From assembly GCA_027065245.1 (NCBI GenBank), contig JAMOOS010000065.1:1-17087 (forward strand): a stretch of 17,087 nt of DNA, written 5' to 3'. The position numbers and the translations under genes were made by a program. The stretch comes from Desulfuromonadaceae bacterium (GTDB taxonomy: Bacteria > Desulfobacterota > Desulfuromonadia > Desulfuromonadales > Desulfuromonadaceae). The notes below the pieces were generated by a model. The model was not told the DNA's origin. It did not search any database and was given only the letters and a program-made list of their open reading frames with translations. Positions 1 through 5,573 of the stretch are shown piece by piece. Every line of letters begins with the position of its first letter. Position 1 is the stretch's first letter.

Positions 1-661
1 GAGCCAGATGCCCGTTACTCAGTTTTTTTGCCTCGTCGGCGTGGCAGCCGGCGCAGGGGGTGTTGGGAATGTCGTCGCTGTAGAGCATGATGCTCACGTT
101 GTGTACCGGATGGCACTGCATACACCCCTGGCTGCTTTCAAACTTGGAGTGCGGTTCTTCGTGGCACTCGGTGCATTTGGGCAGGTAGCCGTGTTTGTCG
201 TGGTGGCAGTCGTTGCAGCTTAAATCGGAGTGGGCGCTTTGCTGCTGCATCTGTTTGGCCGGTTCCTCGTGGCATCTGGCGCACAGCGGTTCCAGTTTAT
301 CAATGTCCAGACTGGCAATGGGGGCGTGAACATTGCTGTGACAGTTAAGGCACTTGTTCAGGTCGGCGTCGCTGCCGTGGGGTTCTTCGTGGCAGTTGGA
401 ACACGCCGGCACCCGCTGCTGCCAGGTAACGTGCGCACCGGTGATATGGAATTTTTCGTGGCATTCGCGGCAGTCCATCTTGTGGGCGCCGCCGTTGTCG
501 CGCAGATCGGTAAACGCCTGTTCATGGCAGCGAGCGCATTCAACGGTGGTGAGGGGCTCTATCTTCTGGGCGAAAACATCCTCCTCAGCGTTGGCGTTAA
601 CCGCCGCAGCGGCCAGTAATGCTGCGCAGGAGATGACAAGTATCTTTATGCTGTTGGTCAT
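1..661 (-). CDS. Multiheme c-type cytochrome, at least 9 hemes, 3' end beyond the window
   Basis: Exported electron-transfer cytochrome, reading leftward and leaving the window after 220 codons with no stop. Residues 1-25 form a Sec signal peptide (short basic start, Leu/Ala-rich core, ANA-type cleavage site before EED). Nine CXXCH heme-attachment motifs are visible, starting at residues 42, 64, 87, 104, 127, 149, 163, 180 and 203. They fall into tetraheme units beginning at C42, C127 and C203, the same layout as the two upstream cytochromes, so at least three more hemes are expected outside the window. Many extra His residues (for example 60, 72, 95, 112, 144, 157, 171, 187) can serve as distal ligands, which suggests bis-His electron-transfer hemes. 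There is no lipobox, so the product should be periplasmic or secreted. The start at 661 has a GAGG site 9 bases upstream and lies 33 bases after the 20-heme gene, so the two are very likely co-transcribed. The redox partner is unknown. Confidence 0.93.
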   Translation of the reverse strand, partial: MTNSIKILVISCAALLAAAAVNANAEEDVFAQKIEPLTTVECARCHEQAFTDLRDNGGAHKMDCRECHEKFHITGAHVTWQQRVPACSNCHEEPHGSDADLNKCLNCHSNVHAPIASLDIDKLEPLCARCHEEPAKQMQQQSAHSDLSCNDCHHDKHGYLPKCTECHEEPHSKFESSQGCMQCHPVHNVSIMLYSDDIPNTPCAGCHADEAKKLSNGHLA

Positions 662-694
662 GGTTCTATACCTCGCCGTAATTGTAGCTATCGG

Positions 695-2002
695 TTAGTT
701 GCGCAGGTTATGGGGCCCTTTATGACACCTGGAGCATTCCGCGAATTTTTCGTGGATGCTCGGATCGTGGGGCTGACCGTGGCAGTTATCGCAACTGAGC
801 ACAACCTTGTGAGTGCGCCGGTGGCAGAATACACATTCCACCTCGGCATGTTTGCTGTTATTGGCGCTAAGCTGCTTGTACTGGTCGCCGTGGCAGCTGC
901 CGCACAGTTTTGATTCAATGCCGCTGGTGCCGAACTGCAGGTGCGTTGGCATGTGCGGACGGTGGCAGGCGAGACAGTCATCATAGCGCATATCTTTGGC
1001 GTGGCCGTCGTGGCACTCCAGACACTCCTGATGTTCGCCGTGCTCTTCGTGGCATTCCTTGCAGTCCATCTCTGCGTGGGCGCTGGGATATTCGTGCATT
1101 TGCCGTCCCGGTTCCTCGTGGCAGGTGAGACATACCGGTTTTACCGGCGAAACCTTGTCTAAATGGACCTCCAGCGGTTCGTGCGGGTTGTGACAGGCGG
1201 AGCAGTTTTTCACCTTGAAGTGGGCGTTTTCGTCGGGATCATGGCAGTCGGCGCACTTGGGAATAACGCCCTGCTGTGCCGGCGGATGCTGCTGGTGACA
1301 TTCGCTGCAGTGCAACTCGCTGGCGTGAGCGGCACCGTTCTTGTTCAGTTGCGCTACCTGCTCTTCGTGACAGGCGGCGCACAGGTTGGCGGGGGTTTTT
1401 TCATCCCACTCGTAGGCGGTGGGTTGATGTGGATTGTGGCATTGCTTGCAGTTGGCGTAGGTCATTTTGTCGTTATGACCTTCGTGACAGTCGAGACAGG
1501 TGGAAAACTGCCCCTTGGCGGTACCGTGCTGATTGTGACATTCGCTGCAATCCTGCTCGGCGTGTTTGCTCGGTTTTTCCGCCATCTCCTTGCCTATCTG
1601 CGGGTGACAGGTGAGACAGGCCGGCTTTACCTCGCCCAGCTTGTCGAAATCACCGATAACCGGGGCGTGCGGGCTGTGGCACTGAGAGCAGTCCTTGAGG
1701 GCAAAGTGCGGGTTCTCGCTGCCGTCGTGGCAGTCGGAGCACTCTGGAATGACCGCCTCGCCCATGGGTGGATGGTTTTCATGGCAGCCGAGACAGCCCA
1801 TCTCGGTTTTGTGGCGACCGCCATCTTTATCCATCTGGGCTACCGGCTCGGCATGGCATTTGCCGCAATCGGCATCGGTGAGTGGTACTGGCTTCACTTC
1901 ACACCAGGCGTTGGTTGCCAGCAGCGCCGCCACAGCACAGGCGGCGGCGAACAGGGCAAGGTGGCGTTTGGCTTTTACTGGGGTAATCCTGTCACTAGTC
2001 AT
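695..2002 (-). CDS. 20-heme c-type cytochrome built of five tetraheme units
   Basis: A 435-residue exported cytochrome with 20 CXXCH motifs and no other recognisable domain. A basic start (KAKRH) and an Ala/Leu-rich core to about residue 32 form a signal peptide; the Cys at 34 does not sit in a lipobox. Tetraheme units begin at C46, C129, C208, C291 and C367. The spacing alternates 83, 79, 83, 76, so residues 46-207 and 208-366 are two copies of one octaheme block, followed by a tetraheme cap. About one non-motif His per heme (64, 77, 99, 112, 147, 159, 176, 192 in the first block) points to bis-His, low-spin hemes used for electron transfer rather than catalysis. Roughly 20 residues per heme is very dense, as in small tetraheme cytochromes. 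The ATG at 2002 is chosen over an in-frame TTG at 2011; neither has a clear Shine-Dalgarno site, and an in-frame TGA lies just upstream. Function is inferred: periplasmic or extracellular electron wire. Confidence 0.95.
   Translation of the reverse strand: MTSDRITPVKAKRHLALFAAACAVAALLATNAWCEVKPVPLTDADCGKCHAEPVAQMDKDGGRHKTEMGCLGCHENHPPMGEAVIPECSDCHDGSENPHFALKDCSQCHSPHAPVIGDFDKLGEVKPACLTCHPQIGKEMAEKPSKHAEQDCSECHNQHGTAKGQFSTCLDCHEGHNDKMTYANCKQCHNPHQPTAYEWDEKTPANLCAACHEEQVAQLNKNGAAHASELHCSECHQQHPPAQQGVIPKCADCHDPDENAHFKVKNCSACHNPHEPLEVHLDKVSPVKPVCLTCHEEPGRQMHEYPSAHAEMDCKECHEEHGEHQECLECHDGHAKDMRYDDCLACHRPHMPTHLQFGTSGIESKLCGSCHGDQYKQLSANNSKHAEVECVFCHRRTHKVVLSCDNCHGQPHDPSIHEKFAECSRCHKGPHNLRN
905..1867 (-). 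repeat. Internal tandem duplication of an octaheme-coding block
   Basis: Within the 20-heme gene, 1382-1867 (residues 46-207) and 905-1381 (residues 208-366) encode the same succession of eight hemes with the same landmarks: VIP before heme 3 of each block, a KP-x-CLTCH motif opening heme 5, and a C-x-x-CH-x-GH motif at heme 7. The second copy is about 3 residues shorter because of a small deletion before its seventh heme. The copies have diverged at protein level, so this is an old duplication, not a recent one. Confidence 0.8.
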
Positions 2003-2030
2003 GGGTGTCAACCGTTGTCAGCAGGGTTGG

Positions 2031-2070
2031 AAAAACGCACCGCGCCGGAGGAGCGAACTCCTCCGGCCGG
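2031..2070 (-). terminator. Intercistronic hairpin with T tract between the 12-heme and 20-heme genes
   Basis: Read on the minus strand, 2067-2058 and 2053-2044 form a perfect 10-bp stem (GCCGGAGGAG / CTCCTCCGGC) closed by a TTCG tetraloop. Three more pairs form below it with one bulged G. The stem is followed after four bases by TTTTT (2035-2031). It sits in the 83-base gap after the 12-heme stop and before the 20-heme start. It could act as a partial terminator or an mRNA-stabilising 3' end, giving more 12-heme than downstream transcript. The plus strand has no T tract after it, so the minus orientation is favoured. Confidence 0.6.
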
Positions 2071-2085
2071 TTTAGGGTGCGTGGT

Positions 2086-2877
2086 TTATTTCACCAATGC
2101 GTGGGGATCAACATGGCACTGGACGCACTTGGGATACTTCTTGTGCATGGCCGGGCTGTGCGGCTGATCGTGGCAATCCTCACACGGAGTGATGGTCATG
2201 TGCTTGTCAACGTGGCACTCGGAACAAGCCATTTCGCTGTGCTTGGTCTTGGAATTGGCCAGGGTGGTAACGATATCGCCGTGGCAGCCGGCGCACAGCT
2301 TGGAGGGGATCTCGCCGTAGGTTACCTCTTTGGGGCTGTGCGGCTTGTGACACTTGGTGCAGTCGGCAACGACCATATCTGCACTGTGGCCGTCGTGGCA
2401 GTCGAGACAATTGCTGAACTGCCCTTTGCCCAGGCCGTGCGCGTTGTGACAGGAATTGCAGTCCTGCTCGGAGTGAGCGCTGGGGTGAGCCGCCATCTCC
2501 TCGCCCTTGTCGGCGTGACATGTCAGGCAGGCCGGTTTGACGTTGTCCAGCGCGCTGAAGTCGATATTGAGGGGATGATGCGGATTGTGGCAGCCGTTGC
2601 AGTTGGCCAGACCGAAGTGCTTGTTGTCGCTGGCGTCATGGCACAGGGCGCATTTGGGAATGATGTCGGTGCCGGTGGGAGCGTGCTCGGCATGACAGTC
2701 CGTGCAGCCCATCTCTTTGTGAGCGGCGCCGTTGGCGTCGATGTCTTTAACTTCCTTGATGTGACACTTGACACAGTCGGCATCAGTCAACTCGCCGGTG
2801 GGCGCGGCGGCATAAACCGTCTGCGTTACGCAGAAGGCGGCAATTACAACAAGACACAGGCAGAAAATCCGTTTCAT
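2086..2877 (-). CDS. 12-heme c-type cytochrome built of three tetraheme units
   Basis: A 263-residue exported cytochrome, first gene of the leftward cluster. Residues 1-24 are a Sec signal peptide (MKR start, hydrophobic core, YAA cleavage region). Twelve CXXCH motifs begin at residues 35, 58, 76, 93, 117, 140, 157, 173, 195, 218, 232 and 251, forming tetraheme units at C35, C117 and C195. Extra His residues (53, 65, 87, 100, 135, 147, 164, 180, 213, 226, 240, 259) are enough for bis-His ligation of all twelve hemes. The protein aligns with the 20-heme product: units 1 and 2 match its octaheme block and unit 3 matches its terminal unit. The ATG at 2877 is preferred over one at 2904 because GGAG lies 7 bases before it and the signal peptide starts there. 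It is probably a soluble periplasmic or secreted electron carrier; no enzyme domain is seen, and the subfamily is uncertain. Confidence 0.95.
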   Translation of the reverse strand: MKRIFCLCLVVIAAFCVTQTVYAAAPTGELTDADCVKCHIKEVKDIDANGAAHKEMGCTDCHAEHAPTGTDIIPKCALCHDASDNKHFGLANCNGCHNPHHPLNIDFSALDNVKPACLTCHADKGEEMAAHPSAHSEQDCNSCHNAHGLGKGQFSNCLDCHDGHSADMVVADCTKCHKPHSPKEVTYGEIPSKLCAGCHGDIVTTLANSKTKHSEMACSECHVDKHMTITPCEDCHDQPHSPAMHKKYPKCVQCHVDPHALVK

Positions 2878-3218
2878 GTTAACACTCCTTTTCCCAATAT
2901 CCATTTAATAGAAATAGAAAAAACCGCTGGCTGTCAGATGTCAGGCAGCGCCATTTGTATACAATTGCAAGGGTGTATAAAAGCAGAATTCCCGCTGAAA
3001 ATCAACATCTGTTCTACGATTGTCGCCGTTTGTCCCAAGCTTTTTGCCCTGGCGAAGAAACACCGCGGCGTCCGTTGGCGCTTTCCTGTGTGTTACGGTG
3101 GCTTAAAAGCGTGATTGCCTGTCGACATCTTGTCGGAAAAGCGGTAAGTTTGCTTTTTTGTATGGCGAAGTTTGCCGCACTGGCTAACTTGCCGCAACAT
3201 GAGAAGGAGGTTCCGGAA
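2878..3218. other. Divergent intergenic region between the cytochrome cluster and metY
   Basis: This 341-base gap must hold the leftward promoter of the cytochrome cluster and the rightward promoter of metY. It contains a 10-bp palindrome at 2955-2964, a TATAAA box at 2976-2981 on the plus strand (15 bases after TTGTAT, short for a sigma-70 promoter), and a direct TGTCAG repeat near 2934-2946. In the metY leader there is a weak AAAAGC/GCTTTT hairpin (3137-3142 / 3152-3157) running into a T tract, which could be an attenuator. No SAM, cobalamin or c-di-GMP riboswitch core is recognisable on either strand. The open frame continuing upstream of metY from 2955 begins at TTG and has no domain, so it is treated as non-coding. 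Confidence 0.5.
2955..2964. promoter_or_regulatory. Perfect 10-bp palindrome TTGTATACAA, candidate operator
   Basis: TTGTATACAA is its own reverse complement and lies in the divergent gap, 78 bases upstream of the 12-heme start codon. It directly abuts a second short palindrome, CAATTG (2962-2967). The position suits a regulator of the cytochrome genes, metY, or both. No known consensus was matched, so the regulator is unknown. Confidence 0.3.
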
Positions 3219-4496
3219 ATGAGCCATAAATGGAATCTGGAGACGCTGGCGGTTCAGGGCGGCTACAGCCCCCAGGCTACGCAACCGCGTATCGTCCCCA
3301 TTGTGCAGAGTACCACCTACAAATTTGATAACGCCGATCACGTCGCCAGCCTGTTCGATCTCGACTGCGACGACTTTATGTATACCCGCATCAGCAATCC
3401 CACCCAGGCGGCGTTTGAAAGCAAGATGGCGCAGCTCGAAGGGGGTGTGGGCGCTGTGGCTACATCGTCCGGTCAGGCGGCCATCACCATGGCTATCCTC
3501 AATATCTGCCGCAGTGGTCAGCATGTGGTCAGCGCCGCCAATCTGTACGGCGGTACTTACTCGCTGTTCTACCATACCCTGCCCAAGATGGGTATCGAGG
3601 TTACGTTTGTCGATCCGGAGGCTGATGCCGATGAGATCAAAAGCCATTTTCGTGATGAAACGCGCCTGATCTACGCCGAGTCCATCGGCAATCCCGGCCT
3701 GGGAGTGCTCGATTTTGACAAGTTTGCCGCCGTGGCCGCCGAGATGGCGGTACCGCTGGTGGTGGACAACACCTTCCCCACGCCGTACCTGTGTCGACCA
3801 CTGGAGCTGGGTGCCAATATTGTTGTCCACTCCGCCACCAAGTATATCGACGGCCACGCCACCAGTGTCGGCGGGGTGATTGTCGACGGCGGTAATTTCA
3901 ACTGGGCTAACGGCAAGTATCCCGAGCTTACCGAGCCGGACGCCAGTTACCACGGTCTGCGCTACTGGGAAAAGTTCGCCGCCGCAGCGTATATTACCAA
4001 AGTGCGCTCGCAACTGCTGCGCGATCTTGGCGCCTGTGTCAGCCCCATGAACGCCTTCATGTTCAATCACGGTCTGGAAACGTTGCATCTGCGTATGCAG
4101 CGGCACAGTGAAAACGCCCTGGAGATCGCCCGGCGCCTAGAGCTGCATCCCAAGGTTACCAAGGTGTCCTATCCCGGCCTGCCCAGCCATCCCAGTCATG
4201 AACTGGCGCGCAAGTATCTGCCGCGCGGAGCAGGCGGCGTTCTCACCTTCTGCATCGAAGGGGGGATGGAAGCGGGGCGGCGCTTTATGGAAAATACCCG
4301 TCTGGTGGCGTTGGTGGTACATGTGGGCGACGTGCGCAGCTGCGTGCTGCATCCGGCCAGCACCACCCACCGTCAGCTCAGCGAGGAACAGCAGCGCGCC
4401 AGCGGTGTAGCGCCGGAGATGATCCGCATGTCGGTGGGGATAGAAAGTGCCGAAGATTTGATCTGCGATATCGACCAGGCCCTGGCGGCGAGTTAG
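3219..4496 (+). CDS. metY: O-acetylhomoserine sulfhydrylase (O-acetylhomoserine aminocarboxypropyltransferase)
   Basis: PLP enzyme of the Cys/Met-metabolism family (fold type I), 425 residues, the usual length for O-acetylhomoserine sulfhydrylases. It would make homocysteine directly from O-acetylhomoserine and sulfide in the cytoplasm, feeding methionine synthesis. Visible landmarks: the QSTTYKF segment near the N terminus, YTRISNPT, the phosphate-binding SSGQAA segment, the DNTFPTPYL segment, and the PLP lysine K208 in HSATKYIDGH. The HPASTTH segment near the C terminus is typical of this family. The start is set by GAAGGAGG (3203-3210) eight bases before the ATG; the upstream in-frame extension has no homology-like features. 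Cystathionine gamma-synthase or methionine gamma-lyase are related alternatives, but the N-terminal signature and length favour MetY. It is read away from the cytochrome cluster. Confidence 0.92.
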   Translation: MSHKWNLETLAVQGGYSPQATQPRIVPIVQSTTYKFDNADHVASLFDLDCDDFMYTRISNPTQAAFESKMAQLEGGVGAVATSSGQAAITMAILNICRSGQHVVSAANLYGGTYSLFYHTLPKMGIEVTFVDPEADADEIKSHFRDETRLIYAESIGNPGLGVLDFDKFAAVAAEMAVPLVVDNTFPTPYLCRPLELGANIVVHSATKYIDGHATSVGGVIVDGGNFNWANGKYPELTEPDASYHGLRYWEKFAAAAYITKVRSQLLRDLGACVSPMNAFMFNHGLETLHLRMQRHSENALEIARRLELHPKVTKVSYPGLPSHPSHELARKYLPRGAGGVLTFCIEGGMEAGRRFMENTRLVALVVHVGDVRSCVLHPASTTHRQLSEEQQRASGVAPEMIRMSVGIESAEDLICDIDQALAAS

Positions 4497-4511
4497 GCGT
4501 TATTTTTTTAA

Positions 4512-4540
4512 CAGACATTGGCGCGGGGTTGTTTTATACT
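4512..4540 (+). promoter_or_regulatory. Candidate sigma-70 promoter for the four-helix membrane protein gene
   Basis: A CAGACA box (4512-4517, 4 of 6 consensus) and a TATACT box (4535-4540, 5 of 6) are separated by 17 bases, ahead of the gene at 4638. Transcription would start near 4547. The -10 box lies within a GGCGC/GCGCC inverted repeat (4520-4524 / 4541-4545). Confidence 0.45.
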
Positions 4541-4559
4541 GCGCCATTTGGTGGAGATT

Positions 4560-4589
4560 GCCGCCGCTTTCAGGCGGCATTTTCGCCTG
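4560..4589 (+). terminator. Two overlapping, mutually exclusive hairpins after metY
   Basis: GCCGCC (4560-4565) pairs with GGCGGC (4573-4578) across a 7-base loop and is followed by ATTTT, like a short intrinsic terminator for metY. CAGGCG (4571-4576) can instead pair with CGCCTG (4584-4589), which would break the first stem. If the promoter at 4512-4540 is real, this lies in the leader of the next gene and could act as an attenuator; otherwise it is a metY terminator. Confidence 0.45.
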
Positions 4590-4637
4590 CAACATATAGT
4601 GATTGGATTAAATGCAGCAGTGCAGGAGTTGTTAGTT

Positions 4638-5489
4638 ATGTCGGAAGATGTGCAACAGATACAGGAACCCCTGGAAGACGAGGAAAGTCAGGACTTTCAG
4701 GACAGCGAGGAAGAATCCCCGCCGGAGCAGCCATCGCCGCCACCGCGCAGTAAGGGGATCGCAGCTCTGTTTGACAAGGAAGAACTCAAGGATCTGTTCA
4801 TCAAGTATCTGATCCTTATCGGTGTCATTGAGGGATTTATCTTTTTTGTCAGTTTTATCAGCCAGTTGGGACCGGAAAACGTGCCCTTTCCGTGGAAATC
4901 GTACTTCTTTGCCGCGTTTATTATACCGTTGACCATCACCTTTCTGCTCGGGGTTATTCTCATCGGTTTTGAGCGCTATGTGTACGGCAGTACGCCAACC
5001 GATTACAACAGTTCGGGTAGTGCCGTGGGTATATCGGTGAGTGAACAGCAGAGCCGGGTGCAGAAGTTTCACGCCTTTGTCTATGTCATCCGCCAGGTGC
5101 CGTTTCTCCTCGGGTTGCTGACGTTGGTGGCTTTTTCAGGGATAGCTTACAAACTGGACAGCATCCTCGCCATTATCGGCCATATCGGTGAGCGCACGGC
5201 TCATTATTCTCTTATCACCCTGGCGGTGCTGTTGGGAGTGGGAGTTGTTCTCGGTTTGGTGTGGATGTTTATGAGCTACAACCTGCGTAAAAAGGGGATG
5301 GAGTATCAGTATCAGTACAAAAAGGACGTGGTGGAGAAGACCGGCCTGATTATCCTCGACGACGACCGCATTATGGATCAGCAGGGTAATCTGCTCGGCC
5401 CCGGCAATGTGGCGCAGATTGAGCATCAAGTCGATGATGATGACGATGACGACGATGATGAGCCGGTGTTGATCGAACAAGTCAAATAG
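4638..5489 (+). CDS. Unrecognised membrane protein with four predicted helices and a poly-aspartate tail
   Basis: A 283-residue protein of no family I recognise. Residues 1-40 are acidic and proline-rich (runs of Glu/Asp, then PPP), probably disordered. Four hydrophobic segments follow, two in each half: one starting KYLILIG, one around FFAAFIIPLT, one around VPFLLGLLTL, and one around ITLAVLLGVG. The loop between the pairs (FERYVYGS onward) is hydrophilic. After the last helix the chain is basic (NLRKKG), suggesting a cytoplasmic C terminus, then a short segment (LIILDDDRIMDQQG) and nine consecutive Asp near the end. The ATG at 4638 is used because CAGGAG (4623-4628) lies nine bases before it; a longer reading from TTG at 4518 would run through the promoter and hairpins. 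Neighbours give no functional clue. The acidic tail could bind cations or a basic partner, but that is speculation. Confidence 0.85.
   Translation: MSEDVQQIQEPLEDEESQDFQDSEEESPPEQPSPPPRSKGIAALFDKEELKDLFIKYLILIGVIEGFIFFVSFISQLGPENVPFPWKSYFFAAFIIPLTITFLLGVILIGFERYVYGSTPTDYNSSGSAVGISVSEQQSRVQKFHAFVYVIRQVPFLLGLLTLVAFSGIAYKLDSILAIIGHIGERTAHYSLITLAVLLGVGVVLGLVWMFMSYNLRKKGMEYQYQYKKDVVEKTGLIILDDDRIMDQQGNLLGPGNVAQIEHQVDDDDDDDDDEPVLIEQVK
5433..5459 (+). repeat. GAT/GAC triplet run encoding nine aspartates
   Basis: Nine consecutive GAY codons, mixing GAT and GAC, lie in frame near the 3' end of the membrane protein gene. The mixed codons suggest selection for the acidic tract, not a fresh slippage expansion, although length may still vary between strains. 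Confidence 0.8.
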
Positions 5490-5513
5490 CCGGCAGTTAC
5501 AGAGAGATTAATT

Positions 5514-5546
5514 GGAACCCCGTTGCGCATCCGGCAGCGGGGTTCT
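5514..5546 (+). terminator. Strong hairpin between the membrane protein gene and pepN
   Basis: GAACCCCG (5515-5522) pairs with CGGGGTTC (5538-5545), and an inner TGC/GCA stem extends it to a 7-base loop. It begins about 25 bases after the stop codon. The following T content is weak (TTGCATT), so it may terminate inefficiently or protect the upstream mRNA 3' end. It ends 15 bases before the pepN Shine-Dalgarno site. Confidence 0.5.
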
Positions 5547-5560
5547 TGCATTGGATATCA

Positions 5561-5566
5561 GAGGAG
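5561..5566 (+). promoter_or_regulatory. Shine-Dalgarno site that sets the pepN start
   Basis: GAGGAG ends only one base before an in-frame ATG at 5568 but seven bases before an in-frame GTG at 5574. Normal ribosome spacing therefore favours the GTG. Confidence 0.6.
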
Positions 5567-5573
5567 AATGACC

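Noticed and set aside
1..2877. Periodic GTGGCA-type repeats resembling a CRISPR or tandem DNA repeat
   Set aside because: The period is irregular and the repeated bases are just the reverse complement of heme-motif codons (TGCCAC and variants); there are no spacers or cas genes.
1163..3114. Long open frames on the plus strand opposite the cytochrome genes (up to 369 codons)
   Set aside because: They are mirror images of the CXXCH-rich coding strand: repeated Cys/His codons read in reverse as Val/Ala/Thr-rich sequence with no stops. They lack Shine-Dalgarno sites, domains and sensible composition.
2955..3218. N-terminal extension of the metY reading frame by 88 codons
   Set aside because: It starts with TTG inside the palindrome, has no family-like sequence, and a strong GAAGGAGG site marks the internal ATG.
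2878..3218. SAM or other methionine-related riboswitch before metY
   Set aside because: I looked for the conserved cores on the plus strand and did not find them; only a weak A/U-rich hairpin is present.
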